A stretch of 64,000 nucleotides of DNA from a bacterium (GCA_004561545.1 SFVK01000010.1:1-64000), one strand, 5' to 3'; counted from the first letter of the stretch, positions 1 through 7,910 are shown. Program-made: numbers and translations. Notes: generated from the letters alone by a model not told the origin.

Positions 1-56
1 GCCATGGAGTTCTCGGTGATGACGGGGGCGAGAACGATATCCTGTGCGAACTTCAT
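1..56 (-). CDS. rplW: 50S ribosomal protein L23, N-terminal fragment (cut by window edge)
   Basis: Only the first 18 codons are inside the window; they read MKFAQDIVLAPVITENSM, the typical start of bacterial L23 with its conserved P-(V/I)-(I/V)-T-E core. L23 sits at the exit of the ribosomal peptide tunnel and docks trigger factor and SRP. The ATG shares one base with the TGA of rplD (TGATG arrangement), so the two are translationally coupled. Gene order S10-L3-L4-L23 is the canonical S10 operon. Confidence 0.9.
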   Translation of the reverse strand, partial: MKFAQDIVLAPVITENSM

Positions 57-676
57 CACGCATATACCTCCTCAAGTTTCTTGGCGGCGTCCAGGCTGAT
101 GATCAGCTTGTCGGCGTTGACAATATCGTAGGTGTTCACACCGGCAGCGGCGGTCTTGACGCCGGGGATGTTGGAAGCGCTGGCGACAAACTTGGCGTCG
201 ACGGAATCGTTGACGATCAGGTTCTTCTTGCCGGCGCCCACAGCAGCCAGGAAAGCAACCACGGTCTTGGTCTTGTACTCGTCGGCGGTGATCTTGTCGA
301 CCACGATCATGTTGCCGTTGGCAGCCTTGTCAGACAGGGCGCTCAGCAGGGCCAGACGCTTGACCTTCTTGTTGATGGTGTAGGAGTAGTCGCGGGGCTT
401 GGGACCCAGGGCGACGCCGCCGTGGGTCCACTGCGGAGCGCGGATGGAACCCTGACGCGCGTGGCCGGTGCCCTTCTGACGCCAGGGCTTTTTGCCGCCG
501 CCGCGGACTTCCTTGCGGATCTTGGTGTTCTGGGTGCCCTGGCGCTGGTTGGCCAGGAAGTTGACGACCGCCTCGTGGACGGCCTTCTCGTTCGGGGTGA
601 TCCCGAACACGGCGTCGGAAAGCTCAACGGTGGAAACTTTCTTGCCGCTCATATCAACGACATCAAATTTAGCCAT
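56..676 (-). CDS. rplD: 50S ribosomal protein L4
   Basis: This 206-residue protein is full length for bacterial L4, a 23S rRNA binding protein whose extended loop lines the peptide exit tunnel. Conserved features include the loop segment RQGTQNTKIRKEVRGGGKKP near residues 45-65 and the GTGHARQGSIRAPQ motif just after it. The start is supported by AAAGGAGG ten bases upstream. It follows rplC by 14 bases and overlaps rplW by one base. In E. coli L4 is also the autogenous repressor of the S10 operon; whether that applies here is unknown. Confidence 0.97.
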   Translation of the reverse strand: MAKFDVVDMSGKKVSTVELSDAVFGITPNEKAVHEAVVNFLANQRQGTQNTKIRKEVRGGGKKPWRQKGTGHARQGSIRAPQWTHGGVALGPKPRDYSYTINKKVKRLALLSALSDKAANGNMIVVDKITADEYKTKTVVAFLAAVGAGKKNLIVNDSVDAKFVASASNIPGVKTAAAGVNTYDIVNADKLIISLDAAKKLEEVYA

Positions 677-690
677 TGTGTTTTCCTCCT

Positions 691-1323
<633 letters not shown>

Positions 1324-1497
1324 TGTGTAATCCTCCTGTAAAGGTTATTGGTTGACGGTGGGTTGCCCGTCAACATGACCTCTCCGCTTAACATGGTTCA
1401 CAGCGGATCGTGTCTGATGGTTTTACGGGGACAGGGCGCCGGCGGTTAATGGATCACGGCCACTCGGGCCGGCATTCACCTTCCCGCCTTTCGCGCA
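1324..1497 (-). promoter_or_regulatory. rpsJ-rplC intergenic leader with hairpins
   Basis: The spacer is long for two genes of one r-protein operon. On the transcribed strand it contains a perfect 8-bp stem GTTGACGG/CCGTCAAC (1351-1374) with an 8-nt loop about 20 nt before the rplC RBS, and a weaker TCCGCT/AGCGGA stem just upstream. No U-tract follows either, so these look like translational or mRNA-processing elements rather than terminators. Function is inferred only from position. Confidence 0.4.
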
Positions 1498-1731
1498 TCA
1501 GAGCTTGATCTCGATGTCAACGCCAGCGGGGAGCTGCAGGCTCATGAGAGCCTCGACCGTCTTGTTGGACGGCTTCAGAATGTCGATCAGACGCTTGTGG
1601 GTGCGGGTCTCGAACTGCTCACGGCGGGCGCCGGTGCGCTTTGCGGTCTCCACGATCTTGGCCGCTGCGGCATCAATCAGGGATGCATCGTAGCTCTTCA
1701 ACCGGATTCTGATTTTTTCTTTGACTGCCAT
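1498..1731 (-). CDS. rpsJ: 30S ribosomal protein S10 lacking the ribosome-binding loop
   Basis: S10 contacts the 30S head and, as NusE, pairs with NusB in antitermination. Both conserved ends are present: MAVKEKIRIRLKSYD and IVETAKRTGA at the N-terminus, REQFETRTHKRLIDIL and LPAGVDIEIKL at the C-terminus. The product is only 77 residues against about 102-105 in the family. RTGAR runs straight into REQFE (codons at 1621-1629), so about 26 residues are missing in frame: the long hairpin with the GPIPLPT motif that reaches into the 30S subunit. This is almost exactly the segment removed in engineered loop-less NusE. RBS AGGAGG and start are normal. Either a genuine deletion or an assembly error. 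Confidence 0.9.
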   Translation of the reverse strand: MAVKEKIRIRLKSYDASLIDAAAAKIVETAKRTGARREQFETRTHKRLIDILKPSNKTVEALMSLQLPAGVDIEIKL

Positions 1732-2062
1732 TTGATTCGCCTCCTAAATTTTGTGTTGCCTTAGGCGAGCCGATAAATCACACACGCTTCCGGGTGTTCA
1801 ACAGATTTGCATCAGAAAATCCGGTGAACCGCGCACCGCAGTTCCCCCGGAAGAATCATCGCAAAGCTGTGGAAATTGGTCCGTGCCGCCAACGCAGCGC
1901 CGTACATATCCCTTCGCATTCGTAATTCTTTCGCCCGGTTCTAAGATCGGACATACTCCGCGGAAAAACCCGCTGCCCCGCAAAGGGCTGCGGCAACCTC
2001 CCGCATCAACGCATATCGTGGCTGGTGCCGAACGTCCGTTCTTCACCAGCCGTTCGCAGCCA
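1732..2062 (-). promoter_or_regulatory. Long structured 5' leader of the S10 operon
   Basis: About 330 nt separate the predicted transcription start (near 2062) from the rpsJ ATG. No convincing ORF lies in it. The 5' end folds into a strong hairpin with 8-bp arms GGCTGGTG/CACCAGCC (2020-2027 and 2044-2051) and an internal GAAC/GTTC pair. A long leader is usual for r-protein operons under autogenous control. I do not recognise a described leader family, so the regulator is unknown. Confidence 0.45.
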
Positions 2063-2068
2063 AGAAGT

Positions 2069-2097
2069 ATAATACCACAGCTTCCCCGGAAATGCAA
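2069..2097 (-). promoter_or_regulatory. Promoter of the S10 operon
   Basis: On the minus strand TTGCAT (2092-2097) is followed after exactly 17 bp by TATTAT (2069-2074), a strong sigma-A match placed upstream of rpsJ and downstream of glgB. Confidence 0.75.
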
Positions 2098-2104
2098 GTA
2101 TTTT

Positions 2105-2152
2105 TTCGGCAAAACATAAAATTTTCTTGACCAAATTCTATGTTTTGCCGAA
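2105..2152. repeat. Perfect 14-bp inverted repeat upstream of the S10 promoter
   Basis: TTCGGCAAAACATA (2105-2118) and its exact reverse complement (2139-2152) flank a 20-bp AT-rich centre. It starts 8 bp upstream of the S10 -35 box. Neither strand has a U-tract after the second arm, so it does not look like a normal terminator; an operator or the end of a glgB transcript is possible. Confidence 0.6.
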
Positions 2153-2222
2153 AGGCTCATTTTGGTTCCCGGGTCCTTCCCTGCGGCCGGGCAAAAAAGC
2201 CGGCTCCCGGAAGCAGAGCGTT

Positions 2223-4025
2223 TTACCGCTTGTCCTCCTGCCAGAGATAGAGCTGGCCGCTGAACGGCGCAAGGGTCAGGCGCACGGTCCCCCTGGTGCG
2301 CAGCGCCGGCAGGACACCGGGACGCGGGGTGCTGCCGCCCCAGGGCTGCCAGTCGGTATCCAGGATCAGGGTGTAGTGACCCGCTGCGGGCAGGGTCAGC
2401 TCATAGTCCTCAAGGACCTCGTCGCCAAAGTTGAAGGCGGCAAACACGACGCTCTGCCTGCCGCGGCGCAGAATGGCGCAGGCGTTCTTTTCGGGATGGT
2501 CGCAGTCCAGCCAGCAAAAGCGCTCCGGGTTCAGCTCGCCGCACCAGAAGGCGTCATACTGAAGATAAATCCCGTTGAGGGCGCGACGGAAGTGGGCAAA
2601 GGCGTCATGGTTGGGATAGCGCAGCATCTCCCAGTCCTGGGGACGGCTCTCGTCATATTCCCGAAGCTGGCCGAACTCGTTGCCCATAAAGTCCAGCTTT
2701 TTGCCGGGGTGAACCGCCATATAAAGGTAGAGCGCCCGTCCCTGGGGGAACTTGATGGCATAGTCACCGTACATTTTTTGCAGGATGGTAGCCTTGCCGT
2801 GGACGTTCTCATCGTGGCTGAAGGGCAGGATATAGTGCTCCCGCCAGAAGTACATCATGGAGAAGGTCAGCTTGTTCAGGTTCTGCCTGCGCTCCGCCGG
2901 GGATTTCTTGAAGTAGTCCAGCGTGTCGTTCATCCAGCCCAGGTCCCACTTGTAATCAAAGCCCAGACCGCCGTACTCCACCGGTGCCGTCACCTTGTTA
3001 TAGTCGGTGGAATCCTCCGCGATGAGCATGGCGGTGGGGTGGCGCTTCTGAAGCCCCTGGTTCATATTTCTGAGGAATTCCAGTGTGGAGCCGTTGACGC
3101 CTCGGGCGGGGTCCCCCTGCCAGTAGATCAGGCGGCTGACGGCATCCATCCGCAGACCGTCGGCGTGGAACACCCGCAGCCAGTAATCCGCAGCGGATTG
3201 CAAAAAGCAGCGGATCTCGCCCCGGGAGTGCATGAAGTTGCAGCTCCCCCACTCGCTTTGCCCCACCGCCGCAGCGGGGTATTCATACAGAGCGGTGCCG
3301 TCAAAGCGCTTGAGTCCGTAGGAATCCACGGCAAAATGCACCGGCACAAAATCCAGAATTACACCAATGCCCGCACCATGGCAGGCATCCACAAAGGCGC
3401 AGAGCTCATCGGGCGTGCCGTAACGGCTGGTGGGGGCAAAGAACCCCGTGGTCTGGTATCCCCAGCTGCCGTCAAAGGGATACTCGCTCAGCGGCATCAG
3501 CTCCAGATGGGTATAGCCGTTTTCCTTTAAATAGGGCGGCAGAATTTTGGCAAGCTCGGCGTAGGTGTAGGGCGTACCATCTTCTCTGCATCGCCAGCTG
3601 CCGGCCTGCGCCTCATAAATGTTGAGGGGCGCGTCAAAGTTTTTGGTGCGGGCCGCCATCCAGGCATCGTCGGTCCAGCCATGCCGGGGCGCTCCCCAGA
3701 CAATGCTGCGGCCGTCGGGGCGCAGCGTCATGGCGGTGCCGTAGGGATCGCAGTGGTCCACCACGCTGCCGTCGGCGCCAAAGACGCGGTACTGGTAGCA
3801 GGTCCCCTTCGCCACGCCGGGGGCGTCGCCCTCCCAGCAGCCGGAGTAGCTGCGGTGCATGGGCCACTCTGCCCAGCTACCGTCCGAAAGGCCGCTGGTG
3901 ATGATTTTCACATCCCGGGCCGAGGGCGCCCACACGGCAAAATGCGTGCCCGAATCGCCGGGATGTGCGCCGAAAAAGGTATCCGCATCAAAGATTTTTC
4001 CTGTATAAAAGCCCTGAATCTCCAT
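2223..4025 (-). CDS. glgB: 1,4-alpha-glucan (glycogen) branching enzyme
   Basis: A GH13 enzyme that cuts alpha-1,4 chains and re-joins them as alpha-1,6 branches during glycogen synthesis in the cytoplasm. The 600-residue protein starts with a CBM48-like domain (GTHFAVWAPSARDV, about residues 26-40) and carries the four GH13 regions: DFVPVHF near 227, DGLRMDAVS near 291 with the nucleophile Asp, IAEDST near 335 with the acid Glu, and SHDENVHG near 401. It is shorter than the E. coli enzyme (about 728) because it lacks the extra N-terminal module, as in many Firmicutes. No other glycogen gene is adjacent. It has its own promoter within an inverted repeat. Confidence 0.95.
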   Translation of the reverse strand: MEIQGFYTGKIFDADTFFGAHPGDSGTHFAVWAPSARDVKIITSGLSDGSWAEWPMHRSYSGCWEGDAPGVAKGTCYQYRVFGADGSVVDHCDPYGTAMTLRPDGRSIVWGAPRHGWTDDAWMAARTKNFDAPLNIYEAQAGSWRCREDGTPYTYAELAKILPPYLKENGYTHLELMPLSEYPFDGSWGYQTTGFFAPTSRYGTPDELCAFVDACHGAGIGVILDFVPVHFAVDSYGLKRFDGTALYEYPAAAVGQSEWGSCNFMHSRGEIRCFLQSAADYWLRVFHADGLRMDAVSRLIYWQGDPARGVNGSTLEFLRNMNQGLQKRHPTAMLIAEDSTDYNKVTAPVEYGGLGFDYKWDLGWMNDTLDYFKKSPAERRQNLNKLTFSMMYFWREHYILPFSHDENVHGKATILQKMYGDYAIKFPQGRALYLYMAVHPGKKLDFMGNEFGQLREYDESRPQDWEMLRYPNHDAFAHFRRALNGIYLQYDAFWCGELNPERFCWLDCDHPEKNACAILRRGRQSVVFAAFNFGDEVLEDYELTLPAAGHYTLILDTDWQPWGGSTPRPGVLPALRTRGTVRLTLAPFSGQLYLWQEDKR

Positions 4026-4064
4026 GGAAGCCCGTCCTTTCCCTGTCGGATGATCTACAAAAAA

Positions 4065-4093
4065 ATTGTACCACGCCCGGGGACGTGGTACAA
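4065..4093 (-). promoter_or_regulatory. glgB promoter embedded in a perfect inverted repeat
   Basis: TTGTAC (4088-4093) and TACAAT (4065-4070) are separated by 17 bp on the minus strand. The whole promoter is an inverted repeat with 10-bp arms TTGTACCACG/CGTGGTACAA (4066-4075 and 4084-4093) around an 8-bp centre, so a dimeric repressor could cover both boxes. Confidence 0.7.
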
Positions 4094-4104
4094 CTTACAG
4101 TTTC

Positions 4105-4118
4105 TGAACAAGTGTTCA
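4105..4118. promoter_or_regulatory. Palindrome TGAACA-AG-TGTTCA between mgtE and glgB
   Basis: A 6+2+6 palindrome 10 bp beyond the mgtE stop and just upstream of the glgB -35 box. It contains GAAC-N4-GTTC, the core of the Gram-positive LexA (SOS) box, but the neighbouring genes are not SOS genes. It may instead be part of the mgtE 3' end. Confidence 0.35.
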
Positions 4119-4128
4119 ATTTTCCATG

Positions 4129-5490
4129 TTACAGATGCAGCAGGACCCTGGCAATGTTGAAATAAACCAGAAGCGTGGTGGTGTCCACAATGGTGGTGAT
4201 GAGGGGGGACGCCATCACGGCGGGGTCAATGCCGATTTTTTCCGCCAGGGCAGGCAGTGCGGCGCCCAGCAGCTGGGAGAGCACCACCGTGACCACCAGC
4301 GTCAGGCAAACTACCGCCGCGACCATCAGCCCCACGCGGTCCAGCACCAGCAGTTTGACAAAGTTGCACAGCGCCAGCGTCAGGCCGCAGAGCAGGGCCA
4401 CGCGGCATTCCCGCCACAGAATGCGGGGCAGATCATGGGGACGCAGCTCCCCCACCGCCATACCGCGGATGATGGTGGAGGTACTCTGGCTGCCCGCATT
4501 GCCGCCGGTATCGGTCAGCATGGGGATATAGGCGGTGAGCACCGTAACCACCGCGAGGGCATCCTCATATTTGCGGATGACAAGGCTGGAGAAGGAGGAG
4601 GAAACCAGCAGGAACAGCAGCCAGGGCGCGCGGCTCTTGTACAGATCCGAAAGCGTGCGCTTGAAGTAGGGCTTGTCGGTGGGCGCGATGGCGTTCATCT
4701 TGGCAAAGTCCTCACTGGCCTCATCCTGCAGAATGGAGATGGCGTCGTCAATGGTGACGATGCCCACCAGGCGGTTTTCCCCATCCACCACAGGGATGGC
4801 GAGGAAGCCGTATTTCTCGAACATCTGGGAGGTCTGTTCCCGGTCGGTTCCGGTGGTCACGCTGATCACGCCGGTATCCATCAGGTCGTCAATGCGGCGG
4901 TCCTCGTCCTTTTCAAGAACCAGCGTGCGCAGGCTGACCACACCCACCAGCGTACGGTCCGACTGGGTCACATAACAGTTGTTGATGGTCTCCTTGTCAA
5001 TGCCGTTGGCCCGGATGGCCTGCATGGCGCGGCGAACCGTCCAGTCGGGCGACAGCTCCATGAACTCGGTGGTCATCACGCCGCCGGCAGAGTCCTCGGG
5101 GTATTTGAGCAGCTCGTTGATCATCTTGCGGGTGTCCGGCTCCGCCTGGGCCAGAATCCGCTTGACCACACTGGCGGGCATTTCCTCCACCAGATCGGCG
5201 GCGTCATCGGCGCAGAGCTCCTCCACCACAACCTTCAGCTCCCGGTCGGTCAGGCCGTTGATGAGGGCCTGCTGGGTCTCGGGAGAAAGTTCCGCGAACA
5301 CATCGGCGGCCAGGTCCTTGGGGCACAGGCGGAACAGGACCGGCATTTTCTCGGGCGGGAGATCCTCAAATACGGCGGCCAGGTCGGCGGCGTTCATGGT
5401 GGACATCACATCCCGCAGGCTCTGATACTTTTTGGCATCGTCCAGGCTGGCCAGCATATTGCGGAGCATGGCAATGGTTGCATTGGGCAT
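4129..5490 (-). CDS. mgtE: Magnesium transporter MgtE
   Basis: A homodimeric Mg2+ channel with cytoplasmic Mg2+-sensing domains. The 453-residue protein shows the family order: N domain of helical repeats (residues 1-130, with DDAADLVEEMP), a CBS pair (about 135-255, starting PEDSAGGVMTTEF), the plug helix, then five membrane helices from about 285. The pore signature TDTGGNAGSQS is present near residue 340. The ATG is preceded by AAAAGGAGG, which lies inside the 3' arm of a terminator hairpin, implying control by attenuation and RBS sequestration. Confidence 0.96.
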   Translation of the reverse strand: MPNATIAMLRNMLASLDDAKKYQSLRDVMSTMNAADLAAVFEDLPPEKMPVLFRLCPKDLAADVFAELSPETQQALINGLTDRELKVVVEELCADDAADLVEEMPASVVKRILAQAEPDTRKMINELLKYPEDSAGGVMTTEFMELSPDWTVRRAMQAIRANGIDKETINNCYVTQSDRTLVGVVSLRTLVLEKDEDRRIDDLMDTGVISVTTGTDREQTSQMFEKYGFLAIPVVDGENRLVGIVTIDDAISILQDEASEDFAKMNAIAPTDKPYFKRTLSDLYKSRAPWLLFLLVSSSFSSLVIRKYEDALAVVTVLTAYIPMLTDTGGNAGSQSTSTIIRGMAVGELRPHDLPRILWRECRVALLCGLTLALCNFVKLLVLDRVGLMVAAVVCLTLVVTVVLSQLLGAALPALAEKIGIDPAVMASPLITTIVDTTTLLVYFNIARVLLHL

Positions 5491-5542
5491 AGAAAAAGCC
5501 TCCTTTTGCAGCCGTTGGTTCCGTGCAGACGCAAAAGGAGGC
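5491..5542 (-). terminator. Leader terminator overlapping the mgtE RBS
   Basis: On the minus strand GCCTCCTTTTGC (5531-5542) pairs perfectly with GCAAAAGGAGGC (5498-5509), followed by TTTTTCT and then the ATG. The 3' arm contains the Shine-Dalgarno sequence, so folding both terminates transcription and hides the RBS. Confidence 0.8.
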
Positions 5543-5742
5543 CAGACAACAAGAGTACGCGAACCTGATTACAAGTCCGCGCAACAGACACCCGGCGGCT
5601 CTGCATGGAGCCGCCGCGCTTGCGCACCGAAACAGCGGTTGCCGTATTTTGTTGTACATCGGTTCACAGGACTACCGGGGATTTCCACGCATACCACCTG
5701 CCTTTTATTATGGATTTTTACCATTTTTCCCATCCATGGGAC
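5491..5742 (-). ncRNA. Candidate riboswitch or structured leader of mgtE
   Basis: The leader runs about 250 nt from the predicted start. It contains a hairpin with 8-bp stem GGCGGCTC/GAGCCGCC, possibly extended by GCGCAA/TTGCGC (about 5576-5623), and ends in a 12-bp terminator stem immediately before the start codon. This is the usual layout of a transcription-attenuating riboswitch on an Mg2+ transporter. I could not find the conserved M-box core (such as AGGTGAGGCTCC), nor a clear T-box or yybP-ykoY core, so the class is unknown. Confidence 0.5.
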
Positions 5743-5748
5743 CAGTTT

Positions 5749-5777
5749 CACTTTACCATTGCCGCGCCGGGAAGTCA
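5749..5777 (-). promoter_or_regulatory. mgtE promoter
   Basis: Minus-strand TTGACT and TAAAGT are separated by 17 bp, about 260 bp upstream of the mgtE start. Confidence 0.6.
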
Positions 5778-5840
5778 ACCCTTTTTGAAACACCCAACGA
5801 AGAAATATTTTCCTGACGCGTATGAGCAATTTTGACAAAA

Positions 5841-5899
5841 AAATATTTTAATATTTTTCGTCGCATAGTATTTACATAGAATAGCTTTCGGTTTATAAT
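5841..5899 (+). promoter_or_regulatory. Promoter and possible operator of the PadR operon
   Basis: TTTACA (5871-5876) and TATAAT (5894-5899) are 17 bp apart. Upstream lies the AT palindrome AAATATT-TT-AATATTT (5841-5856), a candidate site for the PadR protein encoded just downstream. Confidence 0.65.
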
Positions 5900-5930
5900 A
5901 AGTAAGTCAACCGGAAGAAAGAGAGGACCC

Positions 5931-6281
5931 ATGGGCGTATCGGAAAACTTAAAGCGCGGGGTAACCGAGCTGGTTTTGCTGGCGCTGCTCAGCCAGAGGG
6001 ATATGTACGGGTACGAGATGTCCCAGGAGCTGCGGGAGCGCAGCCACGGCAGGTTCACCCTGCTGGAAACTTCCATGTACCCGACGCTGTACCGGATGCA
6101 GGACAATGGTTATATCTCGGCCCGGGAAGAGCTTGTGGGCAAGCGCCGCAAGCGAACCTATTACCATCTGGAGCCTGCGGGGGCGGAATATTTTCGTTCC
6201 GGGCTTGTGGAGTATCTCCGTGTCCAGCAAGGTGTGCAGGATATTCTGGCCAGCTGCCAAAATGAAGGAGTTTCCGAATGA
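5931..6281 (+). CDS. PadR-family transcriptional regulator
   Basis: A 116-residue winged-helix repressor of the short PadR type. The N-terminal LKRGVTELVLLALLSQRDMYGYEM and the wing region MYPTLYRMQDNGYISAREE are characteristic, followed by YYHLEPAGAEYF. The start has AGAGAGG upstream. Its stop overlaps the next ATG by four bases (ATGA), and the third gene follows at once, so the regulator and two envelope proteins form one operon, as PadR regulators commonly do with HAAS-type membrane proteins. The ligand is unknown; autoregulation is likely. Confidence 0.92.
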   Translation: MGVSENLKRGVTELVLLALLSQRDMYGYEMSQELRERSHGRFTLLETSMYPTLYRMQDNGYISAREELVGKRRKRTYYHLEPAGAEYFRSGLVEYLRVQQGVQDILASCQNEGVSE

Positions 6282-6712
6282 AGCCTGAAACAGAAATCAC
6301 GCACAGTGTTGCGCTGCGGCGGCAGTATTGCCGTGAGCTGCGCCGTGCCATGAGCTTTGCCCCCGATCTGGGCAAACGCTGCGCCGCCCAGATGGAGGAG
6401 TCGCTGGCCAGCTATCTGGATGAGCATCCCGAGGCGACCATGGAGGAGCTGAACCGGGTGTTTGGCACGCCTGCCCAGGCCGCCCAGGAAATGCTGGGCA
6501 ATCTGGACGCCGCGCAGATCCAAAAGCAGATGGCACAGTACCGCTGGCGGCGCATTGCCGCGCTGGTGATTGTGGGGCTTGTCCTTGCATTCAGCCTGCT
6601 TCAGGTGGGACGGTTCCTGGTGGACCGGTATGTCAACCCTCCCATTGTGTTGGTGACCGGGTCCGCTGTCGTTGACGAAGAGCCTCTCCCGACTGATACC
6701 CCTGTAAATTGA
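6278..6712 (+). CDS. HAAS/DUF1700-like membrane protein, PadR partner
   Basis: 144 residues. The first 75 form an alpha-helical region reminiscent of the HAAS signalling domain found next to PadR genes (repeated acidic-amphipathic pattern with MEELNRVFGTPAQAAQEML near residues 50-68). One membrane helix follows (RIAALVIVGLVLAFSLLQVG, about 91-110), then a short outside tail. By analogy it links an envelope signal to the PadR repressor; this is an inference. Translationally coupled to the PadR gene upstream and 11 bases from the secreted-protein gene downstream. Confidence 0.75.
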   Translation: MKPETEITHSVALRRQYCRELRRAMSFAPDLGKRCAAQMEESLASYLDEHPEATMEELNRVFGTPAQAAQEMLGNLDAAQIQKQMAQYRWRRIAALVIVGLVLAFSLLQVGRFLVDRYVNPPIVLVTGSAVVDEEPLPTDTPVN

Positions 6713-6723
6713 AGGAGGTTGCT

Positions 6724-7176
6724 ATGAAATTCAAGAAACTGCTCTGCCTTGCCCTCGCACTGGTTTGTGCGTTCTGTTTTGCCGTTCCCGTCTTTGCCGA
6801 AAGCGGCAGCGAGATTCTGATTGACCAGTACCAGGACCAGCTGGCTGACGGCACTTCCGTCATCGTCTCGGTCTATCAGACCCGGACCGTGGGCAGAGCC
6901 TCCGGCAGTGTTTCGGGTCACAAGGACGTCACCGAGTCCACCGGCGCCTGGAAGCTGACCGTACACGGTTCTTTTACCTACACCGGAATCAGCGCCACCT
7001 GCACGGCATCCTCGGTAACCTATGAAATCTACAACAGCAGCTGGTCCTGTTCTTCTGCCAGCTCCTCCCGCAGCGGAAACACCGCGACGGCAACGGGAAC
7101 TTTCGTTCGCAGCACCGGAAACCGGGTGAACGCCAGCGTTTCCCTCTCCTGCAACGCCAACGGTACCATCTACTAA
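6724..7176 (+). CDS. Small secreted Ser/Thr-rich protein of unknown function
   Basis: 150 residues. Signal peptide MKFKKLLCLALALVCAFCF...VFAES with a probable AXA-type cleavage (VFA) near residue 24. The mature part is rich in Ser, Thr, Gly and Ala and looks beta-sheet forming; no catalytic motif is visible. The ATG at 6724 is preferred over an in-frame TTG at 6709 because GAAGGAGG (6711-6718) fits it. As the last gene of the PadR operon it is the likely regulated output, but I do not recognise the family. Confidence 0.75.
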   Translation: MKFKKLLCLALALVCAFCFAVPVFAESGSEILIDQYQDQLADGTSVIVSVYQTRTVGRASGSVSGHKDVTESTGAWKLTVHGSFTYTGISATCTASSVTYEIYNSSWSCSSASSSRSGNTATATGTFVRSTGNRVNASVSLSCNANGTIY

Positions 7177-7187
7177 AAGTCTCCAAT

Positions 7188-7234
7188 ATACAGCAGAGAA
7201 GCCTCCGGCATCGCCGGAGGCTTCTCTGCTGTAT
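7188..7234. terminator. Bidirectional terminator hairpin (22-bp perfect stem)
   Basis: ATACAGCAGAGAAGCCTCCGGC-type arm (7188-7209), 3-nt loop, exact complementary arm (7213-7234), between convergent genes. U-tracts are weak on both sides. Confidence 0.7.
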
Positions 7235-7271
7235 GGTTTGTCTCCCACCGGAGCCAGCCGCAAAGGCCGGA

Positions 7272-7910
7272 TCAGGCCATCAGCTCCTTGACGGTGACGG
7301 CAATCTTTTCATCCTGGCAGGCGGGGAAGAACAGTTCGGCAAAATGCTCACCGGCAAAAGCGCCCTTGACCAGGTCACGGTCCAGTTCCTTCAGGATATC
7401 GCACAGGTCGCGGAACGCCACAGCGCGCACACCGTCCAGAATCTTCTTGTTGCGCTGCTCGGGGACCACGCGCTCCTTGGGATAGCCCTGACCATGACCA
7501 AAGCCAAACAGCTTTTCGAAAATGTACTCCAGATTGAGCTCGCCGCCCCAGCCAAAGCCTTTGGCGAAAGGCAGGGCCACGGCATTGCCGTCATTCACAT
7601 GGGCGAAAGTGTAGGCATCCACAGGGTCCTCCACATGGCCGCAGATCACGCCGGGGAAGCTGTTCAGCGCCAGCATGGCGCCCTCGCCGGTGCCGCAGCC
7701 GGTGATAACATAGTCCGCCGCGCCGGAGTTGAGCAGCACGGCCGCCAGAATGCCGTTCTGCACATAGGTGAGCTGGGCGGCATCGTCGGCGGCATACATG
7801 CCATAGTTGACCACCTCATGGCCCATGGGTTCCACAACCTTGCGTAGGGTGGCTTCCACCAGCGCGTTCTTGGCCGCCTGGCTGTTCTCATTGATGAGTG
7901 CAATTTTCAT
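7272..7910 (-). CDS. RpiB/LacA/LacB-family sugar-phosphate isomerase
   Basis: 212 residues with the N-terminal Rossmann-like fold of ribose-5-phosphate isomerase B and galactose-6-phosphate isomerases: MKIALINENSQAAKN start, and GCGTGEGAMLALNSFPGV near residues 70-87, matching the GTGxGxxxxANK phosphate-binding loop. It is longer than RpiB (about 150) with a C-terminal extension, so it belongs to the long subgroup whose substrate is unclear. It is the last gene of the Ntn hydrolase-transglutaminase operon, 45 bp after the transglutaminase. Confidence 0.82.
   Translation of the reverse strand: MKIALINENSQAAKNALVEATLRKVVEPMGHEVVNYGMYAADDAAQLTYVQNGILAAVLLNSGAADYVITGCGTGEGAMLALNSFPGVICGHVEDPVDAYTFAHVNDGNAVALPFAKGFGWGGELNLEYIFEKLFGFGHGQGYPKERVVPEQRNKKILDGVRAVAFRDLCDILKELDRDLVKGAFAGEHFAELFFPACQDEKIAVTVKELMA

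Noticed and set aside
5641..5700. T-box-like sequence GCAGGTGGTATGCG in the mgtE leader
   Set aside because: It lacks the rest of the T-box architecture (specifier loop, antiterminator position next to the terminator) and mgtE is not an amino-acid gene.
5491..5742. M-box riboswitch for mgtE
   Set aside because: Expected from gene function but the conserved core sequences were not found, so it is listed only as an unclassified leader.
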